Source: Odobenus rosmarus divergens (Eukaryota; Chordata; Mammalia; Carnivora; Odobenidae). From it: a stretch of DNA of 64,000 bases. A program made the position numbers and the translations under genes. Of this stretch, positions 1 to 11,195 are shown one piece after another. A model generated the notes under the pieces. It was not told the origin of the DNA and made no database searches. It worked only from the letters and a program-made list of their open reading frames with translations. Within the stretch, counting starts at the first letter, position 1. Each line of letters begins with the position of its first letter. Location: positions 2,609,427 to 2,673,426 of the forward strand of contig NW_004450464.1 in the NCBI RefSeq assembly GCF_000321225.1, given 5' to 3'.

Positions 1-785
1 CTACTACTCAGAGAAATAATTTAAGGACAGCAGTTTACTGAGGACTAACCACTTAGAAAGCATTTATTGAGAGCCTACTGCAGTCTTCATCCACAAATTA
101 GGCAAAAGTAGTCTTTGCAGCACATATTACTTGGAGGACACTGTTCCTTCCTTCCTACATAGGGCTCTTGTTATGAGGAATAAAGAAGACCTATTTGGGT
201 CTCCTCTCATATTGTTTCATATGAAGGAACTTTGAGAAAGTCTTATATGCAACTATTTAATGTATGTCTGGCAGAAAAATAGAAGGAGTGAATTCAATAA
301 TTTCACTTCTGTCCTGCCTTGAGCAAGACTCCTTTCAAGAATTTTTCTGTATAGCCACTGTTTTAGGTAATTTAAAACTATACATGAAACTTGGAAAGAT
401 AATTCTCTCAAATTCAGACTGGCCAACTTAAAGTTATTTAAGCAGACATGATCAGTCTAATGTCATTAGAAGTTAGGACTATTTAGCTATCAGAAGTAGG
501 AAAGGGGGAAAAAAAGGTAGGAAAGGAAAAGATAAAAAATCAGACTTAATATAGGATTCTGTTTACAGTTTTTTTTAAAAGCCATAAAGTTTAAATACAC
601 CCTTACCATTATCACCCTACTTCAAGAATTAAACCCAACCACATCAACCCTAAAAGGAAAAATAAGAAATTTATCATTCAAGATTACTTGATATGTAACA
701 ATTTCTACACTTCATATTGATTTCAGAAAAGAATAAGAAAATACATTTAAAATAAATGTTTTTATTTGGGGTTTTTTTGTCCTAT
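1..785. other. AT-rich unique DNA, nothing recognised
   Basis: No coding signal, no repeat that I can name and no clear tandem structure. Short A and T runs are frequent. The L1-like sequence begins after this stretch. Confidence 0.5.
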
Positions 786-789
786 CAAG

Positions 790-2160
790 CATATAAAAAT
801 TAAGACTGGAGAATCAAATAATGATTCTCTGAAACAAATATAAAAATTTTCTACTATAAATTACTGAACAGCAGAAAGGTTAGAAAAAGGACGTTGGTGA
901 AAATAACAGAGTAAGGACATCTAAAACTAATGCCCTCATAAAAGCAATGAGAACATGGTAAAAAATTATCAAAATTAACTTTTCAGAACTATGAAAATTA
1001 AGCTAAGGTTTACAATAACCCATGGAGGATTTATTCAAGAAAAGCAACAATGAGCTCTGTGGCATTCTAAATTCCCTGAGTTCCATCTCTAGCTAACTAA
1101 CCTGAAATCCAACAACCCATATCATGGTGAAAACCAGCAGCCTGGAGATCACTGGAGGAACAAAAACAGAGTTGAAACTTCTCTTAAACTCCATTTCCAG
1201 AGAACCACTATCAGTTGACCTATTTGGCAGTTTCGGCAAGACCTTCCTTGTAAGGCTGTCTTCATTTGACCTGTGTTAGAACTTCCCCAATGCAAAAATC
1301 TTTTCCTGTGAGAGTATTTGTTAAAAACAAATACAGGCCCTTGTTTAACTTCATGGCTGCCTGAGGAAGTGGATCACAATCGAAGCAAATAATAGATGAA
1401 CCAAAAGCTAGGGGATAAGATGTCCACAGTCTCTTTGAAAAGATCTAACCTATTCCTGAGAATCTAGAGGGTCATTTCCATACATAAGACCGTGCACATG
1501 TTCAGCGCTATGTGCCTGCTCAAGAAAGACTTAAGAAGGCCCTAAGCTATTTCTTATTTCTGCTTGAACTTGAAACTCTTCACGAGCAGGAAGTGAAGTC
1601 TAAGGCAGAGCTAGTAATTGTCAACTGAGTACTGAAGCAAAGCCTTAACATGCACACAGAGCCTCTTAGCAAAGACTGAGATTTACTGGTTCTGGGTTCA
1701 TAAGGAAATTTGCATTGAATCATTAGTTCACCAAAGCTAATTGACAGAGATATCAGCAGCCACACATGATAAATAACATAGACTCTACAGAATTAGTTTA
1801 GAAAGTCACTGAACAAACAGTAGGGGATAAATGAAGCTTTATAGGAACAGAGTTCTTGTATAGTATGAAATTAAGTTGTTATAAATAAGATGTTAATTGT
1901 GATCCTCATGACAATCACTAAGAAAATAACTCAAAAACATAGTTTAAAAAAAGGGGGAGGAATTTAAATGGCACATTAGAAAATATCAATTTAACACAAA
2001 GAAAACAGTCATGAAATAGAGGGAAAAAACAGACATAAGACATTAGATAACAAACAGAAAGTTATGATGGGAAGAATGATGTGCTTTTTGAATGAGATTA
2101 TATACTAGTGGGAGTCGATGAAGCAAAGAGATATACAAATGCTATAGGAGTAAGGTCTTT
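790..2160 (+). mobile_element. Ancient L1 5' region fragment (L1M-like)
   Basis: The text reads like the long 5' region of old mammalian L1 elements. Successive phrases occur in the expected order: a 'ggatttattcaag' segment, 'ctctgtggcattctaa', 'cagcctggaga', 'agtcactgaacaaacagta' and, near 1910-2060, 'aataactcaaaaacatag' followed by a stretch leading towards ORF1. It has no intact reading frame and many substitutions, so it is an old, dead copy. No target-site duplication is visible. The assignment rests on my recall of these phrases and the subfamily is uncertain. Confidence 0.55.
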
Positions 2161-2210
2161 GGCTTTTTCCAAATTACTCCATCTTTTGCCTTGATCTGCA
2201 TTGACTTTTT

Positions 2211-2449
2211 AAACCAACCAAGAGGGGCGCCTGTGTGGCTCAGTCATTAAGTGTCTGCCTTCGGCTCAGGTCATGATCCCAGGGTCCTGGGATTGAGCCC
2301 CGCATCGGGCTCCCTGCTCGGCGGGAAGCCTGCTTCTCCCTCTCCCACTCCCCCTACTTGTGTTCCCTCTCTTACTGTATCTCTCTCTGTCAAATAAATA
2401 AATAAATAACCTTAAAAAAAATAAAATAAAATAAATAAACCAACCAAGA
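2211..2449 (+). mobile_element. CAN-SINE (tRNA-derived SINE) with 13 bp TSD
   Basis: The SINE body runs from 2224 to 2436: a tRNA-derived head with the 'gtggctcag' A-box region, the 'ggtcatgatccc' segment, a CT-rich middle and an A-rich tail with AAAT repeats. A perfect 13 bp target-site duplication (AAACCAACCAAGA) lies at 2211-2223 and 2437-2449. This proves retroposition by L1 machinery and sets the boundaries. The copy is little diverged from the other young copies here. Confidence 0.95.
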
Positions 2450-3196
2450 AATCCTTTGAGAATAAATACACCATCTTCCGATATTCTGCACGTGGTGAGA
2501 GACAGATGGAAAAGTACCTTTCAAAACCTTAGAATAAGGAGTAAAGGAGAATAATGGTGCAACTTCCACATAAAACCTTCGCTAATGATTTCATTAGAGC
2601 CTCCTACCTAATGTTTATCCCAGGCTGATTATTGATCTGGAAACAGTTTGAGAGAAGTCAGGGAAGATGAGAAGGAGGAGGAGAGGAAGGGCAGGGCAGA
2701 GGAGACAAAGACAATGATTCCTAATGAAAGAGAGGGAAAATACATATTCTCTAGCCTAGCTTAAGGCTTTCAACAGTAAAATCATAGACTTTAATGAAGT
2801 TTTGTTTCTTGTGTCTTATTTCTTTATTACTTGAGTCCATCACACTAGTCAAACAAACCCTTGATGCACACTCTGCACTTCCTCACATCTTCTCTCCTGT
2901 TTTGACATTTCTTTTCCTAAAATGCTATTCTTCTCTCCCATATAAAAAGTGTCTTTTCTTTGAGATGTCTTTTATTCTTTAGATCTTACCTTCATTAATC
3001 TTTTCCAGGTGGGCTGTGCTCAAAATGATATCTCTACATTTGAAGGTCCGTTCTTTTCAGTTATCATTTATTACTTTTTGTCTTAACTCTGATCTGAGCA
3101 TGTCAGGTTCAGATGAATATACCAGTGGCTTGAACTCCAATGGGTTTATCTCAACAGATGAAATCTGGAAGTAAGCAGTGCAAGGATGATCTAGAG
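2450..3196. other. Unique AT-rich DNA, nothing recognised
   Basis: Contains a purine-rich patch at about 2660-2712 and otherwise no structure. A 62-codon open frame at 2794-2982 (+) has no Kozak context, splice or composition support and is taken as chance. Confidence 0.4.
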
Positions 3197-3333
3197 TAGG
3201 GATCATTAAACTACATCCCTTTTATGGAAATACAGTCATATCCATTCATTTACATATTGTCTATGACTGCTTTCAGACTGCAATAGCAGAGTTGAGTAGT
3301 TGCAACCCCTTATGGGAAAAAGTTGGTTTACTA
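3197..3333 (-). mobile_element. Old non-autonomous hAT-type DNA transposon fragment
   Basis: Read on the minus strand, this is the same family as the element at 29094-29308. Shared landmarks are a start like 'gggatcattaaac', the central 'tattgtctatgactgctttc' and 'gcagagttgagtagttgca'. The part that reads 'aaaactttatttacaaaaac' in the other copy is missing or diverged. It is an old internally deleted DNA transposon. The hAT/Charlie class is from memory and the family name is not certain. Confidence 0.5.
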
Positions 3334-3789
3334 GACAGGAGCTTTAATCAGCTAAGCTACGGAGCCAGCAAAAAAGTTGATTTAGACACACCACAAGGTC
3401 ATCAAGGACTCAAGCTTCCTCCACTTTCTACTCCTACCTATCCTCAGTAACAAGCTTTTACCCTCACAGCCATTCAGATTTCCAAAGCCTGCTTTATTTC
3501 TAGTCAGTTCCAGCCATTAGGTTCATATATCAAACAGTAAGATGGAGAAACAGAAAGGGGGGAAAATAATAATTGAATGAATTATTTCCCTTTACAGACT
3601 ATCTAGAAGTCCTAGCATATGTGCTAATATCTTTTTGACCAGAACTTATAATCACTTCTAGTGGAAGAAGGCAAGAAATAAGTCTTTTAGCTAAACATAT
3701 TGCTACACTTGACAATATAAGGGTTCTGTAAAGAAAGGAAAGACAGATATTGCGTCAGCAATTAGCAAACTCTATCATAATTTGGAATT

Positions 3790-4330
3790 GTTTGATTTTA
3801 AGAAACACCCAAACTAGCTTAAGTTAGTATTTAATGAAAGAATTCAAAGGAATCTCATGGAATCCAAGGGCAAATGTCTTATCTGATCTTATGAAGGAGA
3901 GGAACTAGAAATTAGGATGTTCCTTTCCTTCTTTCCTCATCTTTCCTGGGCCATGTGGTCACCCTGCTCTTTTGGCTGTCTAATTCTCCCTCTGGATGCC
4001 AGATTTCACTGCAGAAGATTCAATCCAAAATTCTATGCTTTTCTTTGAATATGGTAACAAATGCCCTTTAGCCTTGACTTTGTTTCTTTTTTTGATCTAC
4101 ACCTATCCTGAGTAACAAGCTTTTACCCTGAATACCATGATTAGAGTCTCTGAGTCACAAATTAAGATTCATGAAAGATAAATCTCATTGGTATAACTTT
4201 GGTCATTTTTCTACCTATGATTAGATCAGTTGTGGACTGGTTGATAGTGTCATGTGGGCTAGTAAACTCTCCAGGCTATAGGAGGTAAATTCTCTGAGAA
4301 GGAGTATGTGAGAGGCATGAAGATGACAGG
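3790..4330. repeat. Possible ancient interspersed repeat
   Basis: The stretch has the flavour of an old mammalian dispersed repeat: a start near 'aactagcttaagttagt', a pyrimidine-rich part with 'ctcatctttcctgggccatgt', and an end with 'gatcagttgtggac'. I cannot name the family. It contains the second copy (4101-4129) of a 29 bp word also found at 3436-3464. Confidence 0.3.
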
Positions 4331-5090
4331 TATCTGGTGCCTAGCTTCTATATGCTTATCTTTTATAATCATATACTGCCAAAAATACCTTATACTATTA
4401 GTGGTATGTTTAATCTTTTTGAGTGGACATGTATGACACCCATTGAGGATTCTGTTTTTTCAATTGGAAGATTACCCCTGTGGATCAAAGATGAGAATAA
4501 AAAGAGTATGTTCCCTCTATATTATTCATTATTCTTCCAACATTTTCTAAAGGTAGCAATAAGCAGGTCCCCAAATACATCGTGTAAAACTAGTTTCTTT
4601 TCCACTTCAGAAATAATGGGATCTTCAGAAATGATGAGATCTTAAAGGCAGAAAACTAGTGGCCCATATAAGACCACTGACACAATCAGAAATTGGCCAA
4701 AAAAGCGACCTAGGCACATTTAGGCAAGGACTTCTCCAAGTATAAGAATTACACATTTTTCCCCCCAAGTCCAATTATAACTTGTCTGAAGACAAAATCC
4801 ATACTTTATATTTACTTATATGTATTTTAGCATGCATTTAGAAAAGTAAGAAATAGTATTTATCAGGTATATAAGAAATCTGAAGAAAAAACTCTCTATT
4901 TTTAGACTATTGTTATTCTCTGTATTCATTTCACAGAATACATTACCCATAAGACATTGTGTTCTCATAATGTTTCTTTTTTATCCATAATCTCCAAACT
5001 CCACTTGGAAAGAAAAAAAAAACAATATTGCTGTTCTCGTATATGAAGTGTAATTATATCTCCAGTTCTTCCTTCATCTTTATTATTATT
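4331..5090. other. Unique AT-rich DNA, nothing recognised
   Basis: A 102-codon open frame at 4337-4645 (+) crosses this stretch. It has no splice signals, no coding-like third-position bias and no recognisable domain, so I do not annotate it as a gene. Confidence 0.4.
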
Positions 5091-5344
5091 ATAAATAAAA
5101 CCAAGAATACTTTGGGGCGTCTGGGTGGCTCAGTCGTTAAGCGTCTGCCTTCGGCTCAGGTCATGATCCCAGCGTCCTGGGATCGAGTCCCGCATCGGGC
5201 TCCCCGCTCCGCGGGAGGCCTGCTTCTCCCTCTCCCACTCCCCCTGCTTGTGTTCCCTCTCTCACTGTCTCCCTCTCTGTCAAATGAATAAGTAAAATCT
5301 TAAAAAAAATAAAAAATAAAAAATAAATAAAACCAAGAATACTT
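5091..5344 (+). mobile_element. Young CAN-SINE with 22 bp TSD
   Basis: The body runs from about 5113 to 5322 and keeps many CpG dinucleotides (for example in the GGGCGTCTGGG head and the 'ctccgcggga' part), a sign of recent insertion. The target-site duplication is 22 bp and perfect (5091-5112 and 5323-5344, both ending CCAAGAATACTT), although the A-rich left part may be inflated by the tail. The 87-codon open frame over this region is SINE read-through, not a gene. Confidence 0.95.
5126..5190 (+). promoter_or_regulatory. Internal Pol III promoter boxes of the SINE
   Basis: TGGCTCAGTCG at 5126-5136 fits the tRNA A box. GGATCGAGTCC at 5180-5190 differs from the B-box consensus (GGTTCGANTCC) at one fixed base. 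This is the best preserved pair among the SINEs in the window. Whether it is transcribed cannot be told from sequence. Confidence 0.5.
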
Positions 5345-5551
5345 CAAATGCCATTTTATTTTCCTTGGCAGGTATTTTCCTAGTCATGTATTTACTTGTC
5401 ATATATTTTCCTATTGTGCCTACCTCTATATAGCAAAAAGCTAGTCCAGTGATTTCAAGAAAAGCTAGCTTTACATAGTGGGTTCAGGGCTGTGGGGAAA
5501 GGTAAGAGACATTTGATCCTAACTGAAATATATTTTATAATGCCTTTAGAA

Positions 5552-5947
5552 GCTGTAGTAAGGATATTTTGGGTTTTTTTCCATATTTAATGCACTTCTA
5601 TTTATTTGTTAAGATTTATTTTAATTCTAGTTAGTTACCATACAGTGTTATATTGGTTTCAGGTGTACATAGAGTAATTCAACAGTTCCATACGTCACAT
5701 GGTCCTCATCACAAGTGCCCTCCTTAATCTCCTTCACCTATTTCATCCATCCCCCACCTCCCTTCCCTCTGGTAACCATCACATTGTTCTCTATAATTAA
5801 AACTCTGTTTCTTGGTTTGAATCTCTCTCTCTCATTTTTTTCCTTTGCTTGTTTTGTTTCTTAAACTCCACATATGAGTGAAATCAGATGGTATTTGTCT
5901 TTCTCTGTCTGACTCATTTCACTTAGCATTAGACTATAGTAAGGTTT
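5552..5947 (-). mobile_element. 5'-truncated L1 3' end with TSD
   Basis: On the minus strand this reads as the last part of L1 ORF2 and the 3' UTR: 'atgctaagtgaaatgag', 'agacaaataccat', 'ctcatatgtggag', then 'gagggaagggaggtggggg' and 'aggagggcacttgtgatgag'. Similar words flank it: CTGTAGTAAGG at 5553-5563 and CTATAGTAAGG at 5934-5944. They are taken as a slightly decayed target-site duplication. The tail side (left) is T-rich. Only a few hundred bases of the element were copied. Confidence 0.8.
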
Positions 5948-7713
5948 AAAACAGAGTGAAAGCTATTACAGAACTTGAACAGTTATGTGAGACTTCTTTC
6001 ACCTTTTAAATACAGTGTACTCATAAAGCTATAATGAATCTGACTAGGTTAATTATTTTTTTAAGTTTTGGGTTTGACTTTGCTTTGATGTTTGTTTTTG
6101 ACATCTACAGTATTTATAGAAAAGAACTGCAAAAATGAATTCATGGTTTTTTTTTATGAGTTACCTTTTGTGACAACCATCTGAAAGTCTGAAATGGAAT
6201 CTTCTGAACTTTTTAATTTCAAAATTGTAGCAATATCTGGCTATGAGATATCATATATCTGTTATTAACCAATTACATAGGTTTGATATTCGTTCATTCT
6301 CTGTGGAAAAAAATAGGATACCTTCTGTGGTTTTCATAGGTTCTACAAGGTTATTAAGGAAAAACAAGAACATATATTTTTTAAAAAGACAGTTTATCAA
6401 TATACACTGTATGTTATGGTTTTGGAAAGGCTTTCACACTCCCTTAATATGAATTGCATGCTGGGAATAGCTAACTTAAATAGATATTACAAATGCAAAA
6501 AAAAAAAAAAAAGTGTTTTCCATTCTACCTCATGACCTTGCTTCACTCCTATGACCAATGACAATGGCCTTGTCTTGATGATGACATTTAGCTTACTTTG
6601 ATCCTTACAATGCACAAGAAACACTTTCATCACTGACATTGATTTGTTATGCATTTGAATTTTTGATGAAATGGAGGGATAAATCCCTCCTTGTTCTATT
6701 AGTATGATGGAATGGCATTACAAATTACATGTTTGTTTTCTAGTAAAATATAAATGACACTAGAGAAAGCAATTTATCCTAAAACCATAGTATAAACTCC
6801 TATATTTTCAAAGAACTGATGTAATCAAGTTGATAAACCATGAACCAGGCTTATTTAAATGAGTTGTCTTTTGGCATACGGAAAGAATTATTTTCTGTTA
6901 TGAAAATCGAACAAGCTGTTAGTGAATCACAGAAGACAAATACAGAAAATTGCCTTGTGAAATCACATTTCAGGAGGATCCATTGCCCATAGCAATGATA
7001 AAAGAACAACTGGAATATCAGAAAGAAATGTGTCTGTGTTAGTAATAGAGAAAATAAAATCTCCTTTCCTAATATTGTTCTAAACAAATTAAATATTAAT
7101 CATGCCAATAACATAAGTGTTTGAATAACTGAAATATCTATAGTCCTGCCAAAATCCCACAAAATTAAAACTGTGTTTTCAGGAGTACTGGTGGATTAGA
7201 TACTCTGGCTGCTCTTGTCATTGCAAACAACTAAAAATGCTATATAAAATATTTTTTCTAATATCTTAAAACACATTAATGAACTGACAAAAGCATTGAG
7301 AAATACAAAGCGGTTAAAAAGAAAAGTTTTATTTCAGAGAAGTAAGCAGAGCACTAAAACTTATTTACATATTGAGTGAGCTTTTGCTGATCAAGAGAAA
7401 TTCAGCTTTAGTTTTCATAAGTTTTAAGGAAATGAATGCCTAGAGAAAAGTTCAAGAAACATCCAAGGTGGAGAGACTACTAGAAAACTTCCAAGATATT
7501 CCTGGAAATTCCAAGTACTACCTTCAATGTAAAGGTGAGTTAGAAATAATCCTGGACCCCAAATGTTTACCATGGAAGATTTTAAGAAAATTCCCCAAGT
7601 GAAAACTTAAAGCTGAGTTTAGAGTGGTGTCCCCTGAAAATTTGTAACCATGTGAGCCTTCCCTCAGTTTGCAACCGGTATAGTTCAAAACACTGCTAAG
7701 TAAGAGTTTGATT
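5948..7713. other. Unique AT-rich DNA, nothing recognised
   Basis: Contains a 17-18 base A run near 6498-6514. Open frames at 6243-6452 (+) and 6851-7087 (-) have no supporting signals. Confidence 0.4.
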
Positions 7714-7926
7714 AAAAGTGGTCATAGAGGCACCTAGGTGGCTTAGTCGGTTGAGTGTCCCTCAATTTCAGCTCAGGTCTTGATCTCAGGGTCCTGAGAT
7801 TGAGCCTGCGTTGGGCCCTGTGCTGAGTGTAGAGCCTGCTTGAGATTCTCTCCCTCTCTCTCTGCCTCTCCCCACAACTTGCCTATGCATGCACACTCTC
7901 TATATTAAAAAAAAAGTGGTCATGGA
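7714..7926 (+). mobile_element. Older CAN-SINE with TSD
   Basis: The body runs from 7729 to 7911. The head 'aggcacctaggtggcttagtcgg' and the end 'gagattctctccctctctctctgcc' belong to an older SINEC subfamily than the 2.2 and 5.1 kb copies. AAAAGTGGTCAT occurs at 7714-7725 and 7912-7923, a target-site duplication. The right copy is also the left boundary of the following L1 fragment. Confidence 0.9.
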
Positions 7927-8195
7927 AACAAAACAAATGAACATGGGGGGAAAAAAGAGCGAAGCAAACTATAAAACAGATTCATAACTATAGAGAACAA
8001 ACTGAGGGTTGCTGGAGGGGAGGTGGGCAGGGGAATGGGTTAAATGGGTGATGGGTATTAAGGAGGGCACTTGTGATGAACACTGGGTGTTGTATGTAAG
8101 TGATAAATGACTAAATCCTACATGTGAAACTATTACACTGTATATTAACTGGAATTTAAATAAAAACTTGAAACAAACAAACAAAAATGGCCATG
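7927..8195 (+). mobile_element. 5'-truncated L1 3' UTR
   Basis: From about 7951 to 8187 the sequence is a carnivore L1 3' UTR: 'aacaaactgagggttgctgg', 'gggtgatgggtattaagg', 'agggcacttgtgatgaac', 'actgggtgttgtatg', then a tail with AAACAAACAAAC. It is followed by AAAAATGGCCATGGA (about 8184-8198), which resembles the AAAAGTGGTCATGGA at 7912-7926. The L1 therefore appears to have used nearly the same target site as the SINE beside it. Confidence 0.85.
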
Positions 8196-8199
8196 GATT

Positions 8200-8800
8200 G
8201 GAAATGCCTCAGACCCCTAGAAGGGGAACAACTTTACTGAAGAAAATCATTAGCAGAGGAAAAACTTTTACATAAGGTCTCAATACTTAGTGAACAAAAT
8301 ATTCAAAAAATAGAAGCACTCCATCAAAAGTAACAAACATACAAAGAAACAAGATACCATGAAGAAAAACAGCAATAAGGCCTTCAAAACACTTGACCTG
8401 TTGGAATTATCACATATAAAATACCATGTAATTGTGTTTTCCACAATTTAAAGAAATGGTATAATTTTAGAAGTGTAAAGCAATGATATAATAGAATGAC
8501 AATGGAACAAAAGAAAAACTTTTAAAATTAACAAATATATTTGAAACGTAAACAAGTAGAAGTTCTAGAAATAAAAAGTGTATTAAAGTAGACAATAAAA
8601 AAATCAATGAATAAAGTTAATAGATTAGAATAGCTGAAGATAGTAGTAAATTCCAAAATACATCCGAAAAGAATAATCCAGAAGTCCAAAGATAAGGAAT
8701 TTTAAAAATTGAGTTTGAAAAACATGGTCCAAATGATAAAGTTTAACTTATATCCCATCGGAGTTGCATAAGGAGAGAAAGAAGAGAAGAAAGCAGACAG
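8200..8800 (+). mobile_element. Ancient L1 5' half, part 1
   Basis: A-rich diverged sequence resembling the L1 5' region/ORF1 of old mammalian L1s. It continues beyond the SINE pair at 8801-9209, which interrupts it. No frame is open. The assignment is by general resemblance. Confidence 0.4.
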
Positions 8801-8996
8801 TTTTTTTAAGGTTTTATTTATGTATTTGACAGAGAGAGAGAGAGAGCACAAGCAGGGGGACTGGCAAGCAGAAGGAGAGGGAGAAGCAGACTCCCTGCTG
8901 AGCAGGGAGCCTGATGTGGGGCTGGATCCCGGGACCCTGGGATCATGACCTGAGATGAAGGCAGATGCTTAATCAACTGAGACACCCAGGAGCCCC
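8801..8996 (-). mobile_element. CAN-SINE, minus strand
   Basis: Begins with the T-rich tail at 8801, then the reverse complement of the CT-rich middle (AGAGAGAGAGAG, 'gcacaagcaggggga') and the head, ending 'gacacccaggagcccc' at 8996. Another SINE in the same orientation follows nine bases later. Confidence 0.9.
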
Positions 8997-9005
8997 GCCT
9001 GGGGC

Positions 9006-9209
9006 TTTTTTTTTTTTTTTAAGATTTTATTTCTTTATTTGACAGAGAGAGACACAGCAAGAGAGGGAACACAAGCAGGGGGGAGTGGGAGAGGGAGAAG
9101 CGGGCTTCCCGCAGAGCAGGGAGCCCGATGCGGGGCTCGATCCCAGGACCCTGGGATCATGACCTGAGCAGAAGGCAGACACTTGACAACTGAGCCACCC
9201 AGGCGCCCC
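9006..9209 (-). mobile_element. CAN-SINE, minus strand, adjacent to the previous one
   Basis: T run from 9006, then 'aagattttatttctttattt', the GA-rich part, 'gggatcatgacctgagc', and the head ending 'gagccacccaggcgcccc'. It retains CpGs and is younger than its left neighbour. Its own duplication could not be resolved because both flanks are C/G-rich SINE-head-like sequence. Confidence 0.9.
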
Positions 9210-9214
9210 GCCCC

Positions 9215-9770
9215 CAGAAACAGGTTTAAGAATAATGATGAGAAATTTCTAGAAAAGTTGAAAATCACCAGTAAGATTCAGGAAAGCCAGTACATTATAA
9301 TTAGTATATAAGTAAAAAGAAAGCCATATCCAATGACACCACAGTAAAAGCGGAAAACACAGAGACAAAGAGAAAATTTTAAAACAGAAAACACAGATTG
9401 CTTCAGAGGAAGAATAATTCGACTGATGCTAATTTACCAATAGTAACAACATGAAGAATACAGTGAAATAATATCAATGTACTGAAAAAAATAATCATCA
9501 ATATCAAATTAGATACATGGCAAAAAAAAAAATCTGAAGACTGCACATCAGGTGAAAGGGGAATGATCCAACATTAAATATTTGAGACACAAAAAGGAAT
9601 GAAAAGAGGAAATGGCAACCATGTGAGTAAAACAAAACAAAGACTGATGGCATACAGCATTAATAATTACAACTTGATAAATAGAAAAGATAGATAAAGT
9701 ACAAGACAAAAAATAGCATATAAATCCAGAGAGCTCATGAAATAGAAAAAGTTTTTCCAACTCTTATATC
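9215..9770 (+). mobile_element. Ancient L1 5' half, part 2
   Basis: Continuation after the SINE pair. 'acacagagacaaagagaaaat' near 9358 and 'aggaagaataattcgactga' resemble the old L1 segment that normally reads 'caaagacaaagagaaaatc' then 'ggagcaacaataagactga'. It is strongly diverged and not coding. Confidence 0.45.
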
Positions 9771-9884
9771 ATTTGTGAGGCTAATGATATTGATTAGCCT
9801 TAGAATTTGATGAATTAAAAAATCACCAAGAGAAACAGTTTAAGACTGTCAATTCTCTTACAATTCCATAAGGGCTTATATCAG

Positions 9885-10190
9885 TCAAGATCCCAGCATA
9901 TCAGAATAATTTGAAGGGGGTTACTAATAAGACTATTGTAAGAGAACAAGTGTACCGTCGGGAAACCTAAAGGGGGAGTTCAATACTTTGGGCTGTCACC
10001 ACCTCTTGACCCAGAGGGAAGATGGGAGGAAGCAATTATAAGAATCTTCAAGGAGAAAAGCCTGCAGAGATGGCTTTCTGGAGAGGAATTATAAATATGG
10101 ATAAGGCAACAAAGTCAACCTGAAATGACCACACAAAGTAATAAATACCCTAAATCCCTCTCCTTTCTGCCATCACTGTCCTGCTAGGGT
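9885..10190 (+). repeat. Ancient dispersed repeat, copy A
   Basis: Shares order and wording with 50815-51110: 'gatcccagca', an 'aagggggttactaataa' type segment, 'caccacctcttgaccc', and an 'agaggg..gatggga' part. I recognise the pattern as a common old mammalian repeat (possibly LTR-derived) but cannot name it safely. Confidence 0.45.
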
Positions 10191-10519
10191 TCATTGTTAG
10201 CTAAATCTTACCAAGGAACAGATGGCAAAGGAACACATTGATATAATCCATACCTGTCAATCTCCCAAGGCTGAGACTGTGATGGAGTAAGACAATGGAT
10301 GTGGAAAGCAAATAAACTTCTAGGTTTCATGTATGAACAAGCTTCACTGCAGCATTTTTGTGGTAGCAGACTATTGGAAACACAGATAGTTAAAATATAG
10401 TGGTGCACAGCATGAAATTCTAGAAAACCCTTAGAAGGCAAATCACATGTACCATGAGCAAAAAGGTAAATTCTATAGTAATCATGCTGAGTTAAAAAAA
10501 TATATATAAGAGAGAGAGA

Positions 10520-11195
10520 TCTGGTACAGCCACTCCGGAAAACAGTATGGAAGTTCCTCAAAAAGTTGAAAATAGAGCTACCTTACAACCCAGCAATTGC
10601 ACTACTAGGTATCCCAAAGATACAAATGTAGTGATCCAAAGGGGCACCTGCACCCCAATGTTTATAGCAGCAATGTCCACAATAGCCAAATTGGAAAAAG
10701 CCAAGATGTCCATTGACAGATGAATGGATAAAGAAGTGGTGGTATATATCTACAATGAAATACTATTCAGCCATCAAAAAAATGAAATCTTGCCATTTGC
10801 AATGATGTAGATGGAACTAGAGGGTATTATGCTAAGCGAAAAAAGTCAAACAGAGAAAGACAATTATCATATGATCTCACTCATATGTGGAATTTAAGAA
10901 ACAAAACAGGATCATAGGGGAAGGAAGGGAGAAATAAAACAAGACAAAATCAGAGAGGGAGACAAACCATAAAAGACACTTAACTATAGGAAACAAACTG
11001 AGGGTTGCTGGAGGGGAGAGGGGTGGGGGATAGAGTAACTGGATGATGGACATTAAGGAAGACACGTGATGTAATGAGCATTGGGTATTTTACAAGACTG
11101 ATGAATCACTGAACTCTCTCTCTGAAACTAATAATACATTATATGTTAATTATTTGAATTTAAATTAAAAATAATTTGCAAAAGGTAAAAAAAAA
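10520..11195 (+). mobile_element. 5'-truncated L1: ORF2 C-terminus and 3' UTR
   Basis: Starts inside ORF2 ('ctggtacagccactccgga', the L1 'LVQPLRKTVWKFLKK' region) and runs through 'gatgaatggataaagaag', 'atactattcagccatc', and the 3' UTR 'ggttgctggaggggag' to an A-rich tail of about 12 A near 11189-11200. ORF2 is broken by indels. The duplication is not cleanly resolved: GA-rich words near 10509-10521 and 11199-11212 are similar but not equal. Confidence 0.85.

Noticed and set aside
4337..4645. 102-codon plus frame
   Set aside because: AT-rich third positions as in the surrounding DNA, no splice or initiation context, no recognised domain.
5028..5291. 87-codon plus frame with a proline/leucine-rich end, and similar minus frames at 9035-9268, 21878-22072 and 40649-40861
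   Set aside because: All are read-through of CAN-SINE copies, recognised by the recurring L-G-G-S-V-V-K and L-P-L-P-L-P peptides.
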